64,000 bases of DNA from Trichobilharzia regenti (taxonomy: Eukaryota > Platyhelminthes > Trematoda > Strigeidida > Schistosomatidae): the NCBI GenBank assembly GCA_944472135.2, contig OX235270.1, forward strand, positions 119,551,842 to 119,615,841, given 5' to 3'. Positions 44,787 to 55,458 of the stretch are shown here, piece by piece. The first letter of the stretch is position 1. Each line of letters opens with the position of its first letter. The position numbers were made by a program, and so were the translations under genes. The notes beneath the pieces were generated by a model that was not told the origin of the DNA, made no database searches, and saw only the letters and a list, made by a program, of their open reading frames with translations.

Positions 44787-46165
44787 GAGTGGTTTCAACA
44801 CAGAACTTTGCACAGATGTGCAGCAGTTCGAGTTGCAGCAATCCATATAGCACACAGCAAGAGAAGACAGTAGAGAAAGATTCAAAACAGAGATATAAGG
44901 CAAAAAGAATAGTAATGCAGAGAAACAATAGAGTTTTATTTGCTATGATAAATCACAAAGAGTGAATGCAACTGCGCCATCATTGAGAACAATTTTGAGT
45001 CATATCATCAATTGTCTCCAGCCATTGGTTCTTACCATCTTGAGGACCCCAACCCCTCAGAAAGTCTACACCTTCCTAAGTGTCTTAAACTAACTGTTGT
45101 GGATTTCGTTGACTGATAAAGCCATGTTTTGGTTTGGCCACCACTGGCCCTTTTCCGACCTGATCCATCCTATGTCAGCTACCATTGTCCGTCGATCGAG
45201 GAAAGTGATGGGTGGCTAGGAATGCATGCGTAGCACATGTCCTAACTATCTCAATCGATGTAACTTCACAAACTCATCGACTGATTTCCTCTTCTTACCT
45301 AGTACTCGACCAAGGCCTTGCCTCAGTATTGCTCACCTCATTATACCATTTCACACGGGAGGCGGGGGGGGGATAGAACTCAGACACCTATGATCAAATA
45401 CAGCTAGCTAGCCTTTTTATGTCTTCCATTTTCAATGGTCATGTCTTACTCACATCCATAAAGGAGGACAGGGCGGACTGCTGAGCGCTGGATGTATCCT
45501 TTGGTCGATAACCAGTTGGATATCGCGTCTACGCTAGACAGTGACGTAAGTTTTCGGGAAAATACCAAAGGAGCCTTCTGTATCCGTGTTGAGGCTTCGT
45601 CATCAATCGACCCGCTGGGACTGGCTGATGGCAACACCCCAAACAAGTGAAGTGGTCAACACGGTGTACCATTCTACTTCCCATTTTTATTCTAGGAGTC
45701 AGTGTAGTCCAGTCTTGTCTTGTCTTGTAGCATCATCTTACATTTAACAAAGGCAGCGAATTGCATGCCGAACATTCAAAGATAGTTGCTCAAGGTGTTG
45801 AGAAAACTGCATTTTGTCAGCGTCTCAACCTACGATCAAGAGCATATAGTGTGCATATTCCAAGTCAACGATAGTGTTCGCTGATGATGGTATCAAGTCA
45901 ATCTCTGAGTCGCTGAAGTCAGTTAGAGTTTAGTCCACTAGTAAATCTATGATGAAATTAAACAGAAGTGGGGACAGTCGGCATCCCTGATGTACACCAC
46001 TGGTTGTCACCATTTCAGATGACAATTTACCGTTAGCTGTTACCTGGCTGCATGAGTTCGAGTAGAGTGAGTGTCTTGATGAGTTCGATGTATTTTGTTG
46101 TCATTTTCTTCACAGCCAAACATCTCCATAGTACCTCTCAGTCCATGGATTCAAAAGCCTTCACA
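44787..46165 (-). mobile_element. Old RTE-A copy
   Basis: It starts at the conserved terminus (CACAGAACTTTGCACAGATG, no GACA tail left) and runs to the RT fingers (TCCATAGTACCTCTCAG). Minus-frame remains include GYIQRSAVRPVLLYGCE. Its segment 45890-46145 is nearly identical to 53510-53760 in the interrupted element, although elsewhere the two differ. No target duplication was found. Confidence 0.8.
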
Positions 46166-46362
46166 CATTGAAAGTACATTGATTTTTGAATCTCATAGAA
46201 AAAATGAATAACTTGATCATTTGTAGTTATCAGATTATTGTTAAACATCACAATATATAACCAATGTCCTTTTTAACTGTGTAGTTTATTTATGTAATCA
46301 CACTTACCTTACTGGCTATCAACACTTTTTCTATAAGTGTGCTACTTTTTGTATAGGATCAT

Positions 46363-46480
46363 GTGCATCGGTGGCACAGTGGTTAGGACTCTCGCCGACC
46401 ATGCACATGGGCCGAGGTTTGATCCCCTGCCAACGCATACCTGATATCTATGGTCGGCCTGCAAAATTCAGCCTAACAGA
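46363..46480 (+). mobile_element. SINE type 3, 3'-truncated copy
   Basis: The head CATCGGTGGCACAGTGGTTA and the T-arm region GGTTTGATCCCC are followed by TGGTCGGCCTGCAAAATTC. The copy then breaks off before the CR1-like tail. Confidence 0.75.
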
Positions 46481-46790
46481 TTAGAAATATTAGTGGAAAA
46501 AGCTCAGTAAAACTAAATTGGTAGAAGTGACAACTAGAACGGCACCGAAAGCTCTGTCCCAAAGAACACCAAATCTGTTGACACTTTAGCTCTGATATAT
46601 TTTATTGTTATTAGAAGCATTTTAAATCTTTCAGGTGGTGTGGCACGACTGCTACATAGGTAGACGCAAGGTTTCATAGAAAACAAAATGGTTGACTATG
46701 GTAATGCATAGAAATGAAGATTGATCACGGTTCATCAATAAGTCAGATCCTTGAGGGGACAACCGTCCTTCCCTGCAATTTCAAACTAGT

Positions 46791-46846
46791 TTTACAAGTA
46801 GGAACGGAGACTACAGTGAACTTTAGTCTCCGTTCCTACTTGTAAA
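46791..46846. repeat. Perfect 23-bp inverted repeat, ten-base loop
   Basis: The left arm 46791-46813 and right arm 46824-46846 are exact reverse complements around the loop CAGTGAACTT. The arm is far more GC-rich than the intron around it. Its transcript would fold into a 56-nt hairpin. No known element end was recognised beside it. Confidence 0.9.
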
Positions 46847-47714
46847 TCCTCTGTTCTATTGATACTACAGCCATTTACTCCATCTTTATTTGTTTATGAT
46901 CCATTAGAACTAGACCGGCTACACGGTATTTTTCAAAACAGTAAAATCAATGAACAGAAAGTGCAAGTACAAGCGAATTATACATTTCATATAGAAATAT
47001 ACGCATCTTGATATATGATAAGTGGACATAACAGAGGTTCGGAAGACTGTACTGCACAAAAGCATATATATATATATATTGGTTGATCGATGATGGTGAA
47101 CATTCTCTTAGATTTAATAATTTGGTATTCAAAATTTTGTCTTTATCCTTAATGAATAACTACGATCTAACTATTATAATAAGCAAAAGTGCACATTTCC
47201 TTAGTTGCTTTTATAATCAAAACTACTACTTACTCTCAGTAAGAGGAAAAGCATACTTTCCTCTTACATATGTATACCTTACAAGGTGATTGTATTCACT
47301 AAATATTTAAATGAGTTTTCAATATCATTCTGAAAGTTCTCATAATAACTGAAAGACACACAGATATTTCACTGCTGAGCTTAGAATGTGCTTTCCGATA
47401 ATTTGCTTTTACAAATGAAAAACCGATATAATAGCTTGTATAATCGATATTGATATATACAGCTGTAGAACGTGAAGAGAAAGTTACCTGTGTTCTTCTT
47501 AAATATGTATCCACTCCTTTGTTGAAATGATGGGTACTATATTCGACTGTCAATGGGTTACCATCGTTCACTGGGCTCTCAGATACATCAAGCTGTGATG
47601 AGTCACATTTAGAATGAAACGTGCATTTTTGATTCCACTTCTGGTCACTGGCAACATAATACTTTCTGTGTACTTCATTTACAGTGCATGAAACTATGTA
47701 CTATTGTTTGATTG

Positions 47715-47830
47715 AGATGAGTAGTTTTATATCATTCACATTAACCAATTGTGCTTACCAACCACATCGAAGTGATGTAAACGCCAGCCGTTTGCGATCG
47801 AGGTCATCAAGGGTCTACCCGGTTTGACTC
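47715..47830 (+). repeat. Dispersed repeat, second copy of 23461-23580
   Basis: It aligns with the copy in the fifth recognised intron. The 11-base segment TAGTGGACGAG present there is missing here. Confidence 0.5.
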
Positions 47831-48073
47831 AGTTCAAATAGCCAAATCAGTTTAAACCACCCGATTTATGACTAGCTATTTAGGCGAACTGGTAATTCCA
47901 TGAATAAAATTCACAATCTGAATAATTTCCGTTTCCAAAGGGAACTGTGTTGAAATTTCACCTCGAACTGTATAAATTACAAATCAGTGTGCAAATTGTG
48001 AATTCGATCCGTCTACATTGTCTTATTTCCTCTCTAACCATTTTTTCATATCTAACTTGTTTTTTCTTTGCAG

Positions 48074-48554
48074 TTTACTCAACTCTGAAGAATTAATTAC
48101 ACTTGGTGAGTGTTTGAATTCAACACTAGAACAATTAGATATTCATAGTTCAACTAATATTACCACTTCAGCTATTGCTATCTTCTTGAAACAATGTCAA
48201 AAATTAAAACTACTAGATGTATCCTTTTGTCCTGAAATTCATGCTGGTAGTTTAATTACTTTAAGATATTTATTTCCACATTGTACAATTATTGATTCAA
48301 TACCTGACATGAATGCGGAGATATTAGGGAATCCATTCCCTGAGATGATTGTCGATGAGGCTGTGGATATTGCCGATGATGAATTAAACCGCTTTGATCA
48401 AAATGATAATGATGAAGTTGATTCTGACGATGGCAATGACAACATTCCTCAAAGATTACAAGGCAGACGTGAATTGTTAGCTTTGCCTGCGCCTAATCCT
48501 CAACTTGCTATAGCCGCTGGACCATCACAAAGTGATGAACAATTCAGCAGTTGA
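48074..48554 (+). CDS. FBXL4: FBXL4 terminal exon: last LRRs and acidic tail
   Basis: The acceptor TTTGCAG ends at 48073. The first base completes the split asparagine codon, and a TGA stop lies at 48552-48554. The exon encodes STLEQLDIHSSTNIT, LKLLDVSFCPEI and LRYLFPHCTII, matching LQQLDILGTRMVS, LSLLDVSFCSQI and LNASFPKVFI at the end of FBXL4. The vertebrate protein stops soon after this. Here about 70 more residues follow, with an acidic run (DEAVDIADDELNRFDQND, then DEVDSDDGNDN) and a proline/alanine-rich end. Model residues 790-949. Confidence 0.93.
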
Positions 48555-49495
48555 GTTGATAATAAGCTTTTATTGTTGTTCGTGTTATTTTCGCAGCCGT
48601 TATCTTTCTGCATTGCTTCTCTTTATCTTTTTTGTAATGTCATTTTTGTTTCAGTTAACGTTTGTACATATTTCTTTTTTTATGTTTCTCTCTCCAATTT
48701 ATTTTTATATATACAGTATGATTTGAATAATTCTCCTATTTCTTCTGGTTAGTTGTTTTAAATGTCCAAGTGAACAGTTTAATAAATTTGAAAACGAAAA
48801 TTCAGTTGAACACTTGAACAGAACCAATATCAGGAATATATTTTTTTGGTTTCTATCTTTTTCTGCGTCTCTTCTTCATCTTCTTCTAACCAGTCAGTTC
48901 ACTGACATATTGTAAAAATGATCCACTGAAAGACACCTACACGCATACGCACATGCATAGCTCCACTAACGTGGTATTCTGTTGTTTTTACCGCTACCTC
49001 TTCTACTGTTGTTGTTACTATTGCTTTCATCAGAATGTTATTTGACAATCAAACAAAAGAAAAATAGAAAATTTCCTCCACATCTTATTCTTTGCTTTAC
49101 CTATTTAGAAAAAAAATTAGTGATAATGCGTACAATTCATTTGTTTATGCGTGAAATCCTCTCTAGTTGCTATTAGGCATATGCTGAGGAAAGTAAGACG
49201 TAGGTCCGTCTTCTAATGATTTTTGACTGTTAATTAGAACAGTATAAGTAAGTGACTAAGTGGCAAGTTGTTTAGCATTCTATATAATAAAGCACAAACA
49301 TAAAACCTATATTCATCACATCAGTGAAGTGTATCACATATAATGCTTCTTGGAGAGAAATTATATAGTAACAGTGCAGTCAGATACAGTTTACCAATCA
49401 TCGTTATACACTTTATGCTATTTTGATCAAAACACTGATCAACCCATTACTTTCACAATGATCTGGTATTAACTCATGACATAGATGATATTAAT
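48555..49495 (+). other. FBXL4 3' UTR and downstream sequence
   Basis: Very T-rich after the stop codon, typical of a trematode 3' UTR. A poly(A) signal AATAAA lies 227 bases after the stop, listed separately. Beyond about 48810 nothing is recognised up to the CR1-like remnant at 49500. Confidence 0.6.
48781..48786 (+). terminator. Candidate poly(A) signal of FBXL4
   Basis: A canonical AATAAA lies 227 bases past the stop codon in T-rich sequence. It is the first such hexamer after the stop. A further AATAAA occurs near 49288. Confidence 0.6.
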
Positions 49496-49499
49496 AGTC

Positions 49500-50620
49500 T
49501 AATTATTGATTTTCTTCTAATTCATAGTGAAGGTGATGTGTTATATTCTAATATTAAGGCTTGTGATTTAGTTCGATTACAGCCACAGGCTCTTCTTAAA
49601 GTATGACATACGAAAATCACAAGTATCGGTTAATAGATTTGAATTGATGATTTACTGATGACTTGTCTATTTATAGTGAATAGAATGAATTAAACAGTAC
49701 ACCTAGATTAGTTAAATATGTCTGTTTCCAATCGTAGGATGATTGCTAGTGAGTAAACGACTGGTCCACTATGGATAAAAAGAAAGGTCACAAGAGTTGT
49801 CTGGTTAAGGAAAAGGATCAAGAACATCTTCAGGGTTCTGCAGCAAATTTAATTGACACCATAATCAACAAGAAATAACCGAAAACATCACCCTTATTGC
49901 TCAAGGAACACAGCAAACACGAAATGTAAGCTGAGCCAGCGAGAAAGAATTGAATCAAGTGATTTCTGAAGACATCAGTGTACCTATAGTAGGCTTGCTG
50001 GAAGGTGATTTAAGAATGCTACCTCAATATCCTTCTAAAACTGCTTGTAGATTTCGATCTCAGTAAGTCTAGTGGTCCTTATAAATTCCATCCATGGATA
50101 CTGCCAGCACTAAGTGAGACTATGACTCGGCCAGTCTTTGTTTCTGTTCAAATTATCAATAGGCTAATGTAAGTTCCCACAAGACTGAAAAGATACTACC
50201 ATTAGTTTGGTTTTCAAAAGCGGACTTAGAAACTCTTTTAGAACTAACATTCTGCTAGTATAACAAGTATTATTCTTAAACAGCTAGAGGGAACTGTCAC
50301 TGATGTTGTTATTCAACATGTTGAAAGTAATAAATTTTTAGCCGAGAAAAGACATATCATTCTAGCTTGACTAACCTTCTTTTGTCACGGAAAAGTTTGT
50401 CCAATAAATATGATGCTACATTCCTAGACTCCAACAAAGCTTTAGAAGAGGTTTCTCATCCAGGTCTTCTGGCGAATTTAGTTAGTTTCGGGAATGATAA
50501 GATGGTCAGCGACTGGCTTCAGAACTTACTCAGGGATTGATGAAAGAGAGAGATATTTAATTGGGTGCAGAGAGGCATAATTTCCCTTCTCGTTCTTTTG
50601 CTACTATAGGTAAAGAGGAT
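49500..50620 (+). mobile_element. Degenerate CR1/Jockey-like RT fragment
   Basis: Across shifting frames the translation shows KSSGP..FHPWILPALSE (RT block 1 region), a SITSIILKQLEGTVTDVV block, NKFLAEK, LDSNKALEEVSHPGLLANL (block with F-KAFD replaced) and MVSDWLQNLL. The order fits a CR1/Jockey-type reverse transcriptase. Stops and frameshifts are frequent, and no 3' end was identified. Confidence 0.6.
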
Positions 50621-50764
50621 ACAGTTGGTAATTAAATCATCCTGTCTAATACTCGTCAATAATATTTAATTCCTAACGGCTTTACATAGTGAGAGTGGTC
50701 GATTAGTTGAATGGTGACAACATTATCGTCCTTTTCATAGTGGGATATACGGATCCAGCACCAC

Positions 50765-51590
50765 ATCTCCATTTCATCCTGTTTTCTTCGGTCCTATTTA
50801 ACTACCCCCACGCTTACCCCTAGGTTCTCCTCACACGATCTCCAACATAACACTCTCGGGCGCGAGACTAGTCAACTCTCATTCGGGTTACACATGAGCT
50901 ATTGCCTGCAGAACCATGTTAATCGACGGTCCTAAGCGTGTTTTCAATCTAATTACTACTGATAATAATAGGTGAACCTTGTTCTTGGTTAACTATTTTA
51001 TTCACTTAAAGCCCTGTCTTTTCTGCCAACTTCTTGACTTTCACTAGTATATCTTTGAGTTTATGCGATATGAGACATAAATGATCGGAAATATCAAGAT
51101 ATCCTAGGGTATTTTCGCCAGTCCGAAGTATACTCATCTTCTTCCTCCCTAAGAGCTGCAGTGTGATCTAGTCCATCACAATCACCAAGATCATCAGTGG
51201 AAGTAGGCAGCCTCGTATTACTCTTGTCTTCACTTCAAAGGCTTCACTGAGTTTCCCGTTGTGGTTATTAAGTGAGCTATTAAATGTTCGAGGTACTCCG
51301 TTGTGCTGAAGCAGTTTCTAAATTACTTCGCACGTGACGTTGTTGAAGCCCTTTTTAAAAGTTGATGAAGTCTAGGTTAAGGGTTTAATTGCTATTCAGA
51401 GCATCTTTCAGCCTTCCCAGAATGATGCACAATATTGTTTCTTACTTGGGGTGAACAGGAGTATAGTCGTGACACATCTCGTACAGACATAAGTCCCCCT
51501 TCTTTGACAGTTTTGCAAGTTAGCTTTTCTTCCGGTCAGTAAATACCTTTCCTGCTTTATACACATTGTGTTGGAGTGGCGTGAGCATGT
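50765..51590 (-). mobile_element. Old RTE-B reverse transcriptase fragment
   Basis: The minus strand is collinear with 59280-60705 after deletions: TCACACGATCTCC near 50832, GAGTTTCCCGTTGTGG near 51248, TAAATTACTTCGC near 51318 and GGAGTGGCGTGAGCATGTC near 51574. All frames are broken. It directly borders the 3' end of the interrupted RTE-A element at 51594. Confidence 0.7.
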
Positions 51591-52667
51591 CCACTGTCTG
51601 TCTTCGACATAGAACTTTGCACATATGTAGGACAGTTCAAGTCACCACACTCCATGTACCACACAAACCAAGAGAAGAAAGTAGAAGAAATGCATAATAG
51701 AGACAGTAAACAGAGGTGTGAAACAAAGGAATAGTAATAACGAAGAAAAAAACAGTTTCATTGGAAATCATAAATCACAAGGAGTGGATGCATCTGAGCC
51801 AGCCAGCCATTGAGAACGATAGCTTTGAGCCATATCACTAATTGTCTCTAGCCATTGGTTTTTACTGTCCCGAGGACCCCAACCCATCAGGAAGTCTACA
51901 CCTTCCTACTTGGCTGGATTAAACTAACTGTTGTAGATGTCATTGACTGATAAAGCCATGTTTTGGTTTGACCGTCGCTAGCTGTTTTCCAGCCTGACCC
52001 TATGTCAGTCAGATAAAATTCCCCGTCGAGGAAGGTGATGACTAAGCATACGTAACACATGTCCTAACCATCTCAGTCGATGTAGCTTCACAGCCTCGTC
52101 GATTGATTTCCCCTCCCACCTTACCTAGCACTCGACCAACGCCTTACCTGAATATTCCTCACCTCATTATACCACTTCACAGAGAGAGAGGGAGTGCAGG
52201 CACCTATGATCGAAGACAGCTAACCAACCTTTTCATGTCTTCCACTCTCAGTGGCCAGGTCTCACTAGCAGCCATAAAGGAGGACGGAGAGGACTGATGA
52301 GCAGTACACCCGCCCTTTGGTCGGTAGTCGAACATCTCATCTACGCCAGAGTTGGCGTAAACTGGCAAATGCGAAACGAGCCCCCTGTATTCGTACTCAT
52401 CTGAGATTTCGTCAGAGATCAACCCGTTGGCACTGGCTGATGGTACTTCTCATATAAGTGAAGCGGTCAACGTGCTCTACCACTTCACTTCCTACTTTTA
52501 AACTAGACGTCGATGTATTCCAGTCCTGTAACATCATCTTACATTTGGCGGGAGTGAATCGCATGCCAAACATTGGTAGATTGCAGCTCAAGGTTTTTAG
52601 AAGACTCAACATTTTGTCAGCGTCCTCACCTAGAAGAGAGGACTATATCATCTGCGTATTTTAGGTC

Positions 52668-52777
52668 AATGGTCGGCCTGCCAATTTTGGGCCACCGGTA
52701 TCCACGCTGAAAATTCCATACTTGTACCAAAAATACAGTGTGGAATCAAGCTGTAATCATAAATAAAAAAAATAAAA
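52668..52777 (+). mobile_element. 5'-truncated SINE type 3 inside RTE-A
   Basis: It starts at TGGTCGGCCTGCC, omits the tRNA-like head, and includes CCATACTTGTACC and an AATAAAAAAAATAAAA tail. RTE-A sequence is collinear on both sides. Confidence 0.75.
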
Positions 52778-52804
52778 TAATGATATTGTTCGCTGATGAT
52801 GGTA

Positions 52805-53504
52805 TGATACTTAGCTGCTTAAAATTATTATCATTGGCTTACATTTTTATTCTTTATTCTACTCCTTCTTTGTACATCTACTGGGTCCGACTATATTATC
52901 ACTATGATTATTAAAAATTGTCCCGTCATTAACCATCATGTAACATTAGTTTTGTGGTTGTTCTTTGTTCGGCACTATTTAACTGACAATCTTGTTTGTT
53001 ATTGCCACTATCACCATCTTAAAAAATTTTGTATTATGCATGATTCTTCACACTGCCACTACAAACAACCGCATTAGTACTGACAAAAAAAAACCTGAAA
53101 TGTTTATCTTATGATTGCTTAGTGTTGTTCAATCAAATTAACTGATCATCTTGGCTATAAACATTTTTTTTAAGAACATTTCATAATTTCCCGTATGATT
53201 ATAGCTGTTACTGTTCACCACGCATACACATATCGTAGCTTCCACTAACTAATACTGAAATATTTTTTTTCATTATTTGTGTTCGTCTTCTTTTTTACTC
53301 AGTATTTTTATTTGCATTTTTTTGGTTATTTCTGTTTCTTTTTTTGGTTTTTATTATATTTTATTTTTATTTTATAATACTCCTTTTAAATGTACGATGA
53401 AATTAGATGCAATATTGTAGATATGTGCTGAAAATTCCACACTGTACCACAAGTACTGTTTCTGGAATAAAGCGAAATTGTTATGTTATGTTATGTTATG
53501 TTAT
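52805..53504 (+). mobile_element. CR1-like 3' UTR copy with (TTATG)n tail inside RTE-A
   Basis: It splits the RTE-A stretch between GATGATGGTA and TCAAGTCAATCTC, which are adjacent at 45893-45910. The end GCTGAAAATTCCACACTGTACC and TACTGTTTCTGGAATAAAGC matches the CR1-like 3' end at 56738-56790. It is followed by five TTATG units (53481-53505). The remaining T-rich sequence is 3' UTR without coding potential. Confidence 0.75.
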
Positions 53505-53989
53505 GTATCAAGTCAATCTCTGAGTCGCTGAAGCCAGTTAGAGTTTAGTCCACTAGTAAATCTATGATGAAATTAAACAGAAGTGGGGACAGTCGGCATC
53601 CCTGATGTACACCACTGGTTGTCACCATTTCAGATGACAATTTACCGTTAGCTGTTACCTGGCTGCATGAGTTCGAGTAGAGTGAGTGTCTTGATGAGTT
53701 CGATGTATTTTGTTGTCATTTTCTTCACAGGCAAACATCTCCATAGTACCTCTCGGTTGACAGACTAGAATTCCGCTTTCAGGTGAAAGATATAACTATT
53801 GTTAGACGCCGGTAAGTATGACTATGTTCCAGAATCTGTCGAAGGGTGAAGATATGTTCAATACACCCTCTTCCTGGTCTAAAGCTTGCTTGGTTCTCTC
53901 GTGTTTTTTCCTTCCGAGTACCATTTAGTCTACGCAATATTATTGAGTCTAGGACTTTAGATACCTTATTGGTCAAGCTAATCGCTCTG

Positions 53990-55219
53990 TTCGGCGAATT
54001 CATTCACATAGCTGTACAATCGCATTTATATATAATTATTTGAGTGTGTGTGTGTGTGTACATGAGGTTTGTCAAAATTAGATAATTGATCAGGTAATAA
54101 AAGTGTGATCTAATATAGAAACAAGGTTAATTGGACAGCAACTAAAGTAAGATTGAGTTAGTAAGTTAGATGACGTAATACAATTGACTAAAATGTTTTA
54201 ACTTAGGTCAGGTTAGCAACAGAGGTAATTACAGGTAGAGACTAAGTAGAAGTGGGGTAGATAATAATGCCATTTAGATTAGAAATGAAATTGAGCAATT
54301 AAGTTGGATGACGTAACATAAATGACTATAAATTGAGCGTTGGTCAGGTCAATTAAAGAGGTAGTGAGGTGCAGAAATTAAATCGGGTGGGGGTAGAGTA
54401 ATGCAATGGAAACCAATACAATGCCACTAAACAAGTTTCTTTTTCAGAAAGAAACGTTGATGTGGCATCACTGGAGCAAGAGGAAGACCGGTTATCCGAA
54501 CTTGTTATAAATGATGATAACTAGCTTGTACCCGGGTAATTCGAGTCTGGCTTGCTTGAAATAAACGCTTCCTCCTCGCCGTCTTTACCTTCTTCTTCAC
54601 CCGTCGTGCTTGTGGTCTGTGTGCGTTATATTTGGTTTCGGAGGTGTTTTATCTACGCAGAGACATGGTATATTACCCTGAAGATGCTCTTCCCAAGCTT
54701 TTTCCGGAGGAATGTGGCTCCACATTTTAATTGTGCCTCCATTGTAATGCATTACCCCCACCCGATTTAATTTCTGCACCTCACTACCACTTTAATTGAC
54801 CTGACCAACGCTCAATTTATAGTCATTTATGTTACGTCATCCAACTTAATTGCTCAATTTCATTTCTAATCTAAATGGCATTATTATCTAGCCCACTTCT
54901 ACTTAGTCTCTACCTGTAATTACCTCTGTTGTTAACCTGACCTAAGTTAAAACATTTTAGTCAATTGTATTACGTCATCTAACTTACTAACTCAATCTTA
55001 CTTTAGTTGCTGTCCAATTAACCTTGTTTCTATATTAGATCATACTTTTATTACCTGATCAATTATCTAATTTTGACAAACCTCATGTACACACACACAC
55101 ACACACTCAAATAATTATATATAAATGCGATTGTACAGCTATGTGAATGAATTCGCCGAAAAGAGTCTCTTCGCTGAACGTCTTCTCTTTTTCATATGAC
55201 TAAATGGGGATTTTCAAGA
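53990..55219. mobile_element. 1.2-kb foldback element with about 420-bp inverted arms
   Basis: The left arm (53990-54410) and right arm (54739-55160) are reverse complements at roughly 98% by eye, down to matched GT/CA microsatellites. The outer ends are TTCGGCGAATTCATTCAC and its complement. The centre (54411-54738) is unrelated sequence. About 60 extra bases follow the right arm. RTE-A sequence TCAAG(C/A)TAATCGCTCTG is duplicated at 53973-53989 and 55214-55230, a 17-bp target duplication with one mismatch. No transposase is visible. Confidence 0.82.
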
Positions 55220-55458
55220 TAATCGCTCTGTGATTATCACAGGAAGACTTGTCTTCAGTAACATACACGAGGCCAACTGGAATATCTCTGATTCCCAGAC
55301 GTTGCGTAATGCCTGATTTAGTGCAGACAGTAACCAGTGTCCGCCATCCTTAAACACCTCTGGAGTCATTCCATCAGGTCCCACTGCTTTGTCTTGTTTC
55401 AGACTAGTGACAGCCTGAGTAAGCTCAGTTAGGGACGGAGAATTGGTGTTTAGATACA

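Larger units (their letters stand above)
43489..48073 (+). other. FBXL4 last intron
   Basis: The intron is 4585 bp. It holds a long TA microsatellite (43526-43558), a SINE type 2 fragment (43870-44008), a partial SINE type 1 (44345-44455), an old RTE-A copy (44787-46165), a SINE type 3 copy (46363-46480), a perfect 23-bp-arm hairpin (46791-46846) and the dispersed repeat at 47715-47830. The rest, including 46847-47714, is AT-rich and unassigned. Confidence 0.8.
2942..48554 (+). other. FBXL4: FBXL4 gene, nine recognised coding exons (5' end missing)
   Basis: The exons join at 2942-3451, 11182-11463, 15513-15812, 18554-18624, 21925-22573, 25439-25571, 27172-27394, 43288-43488 and 48074-48554, all with GT..AG introns and compatible phases (0,0,0,2,0,1,2,2). 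The join is 2850 nt, 949 codons plus stop. Order: galactose-binding-like domain, spacer, F-box, long insertion, leucine-rich repeats, acidic tail. The human protein is about 620 residues, so this one is much longer even without its N-terminus. Known family role: FBXL4 recruits substrates to an SCF ubiquitin ligase at mitochondria, restrains BNIP3/NIX-driven mitophagy, and is lost in a human mitochondrial DNA depletion syndrome. The same role in the worm is inference. Introns run from 1.6 to 15.9 kb and are packed with retroelements. Confidence 0.93.

Noticed and set aside
53481..53505. Regular TTATG repeats, and GACA repeats elsewhere, as a CRISPR-like or satellite array
   Set aside because: They are simple 4-5 base units directly attached to LINE 3' ends, without spacers.
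54597..54779. Open frame on the minus strand in the centre of the foldback element as a transposase
   Set aside because: Only 60 codons, partly inside the repeat arm, and no catalytic motif or resemblance to a known transposase.
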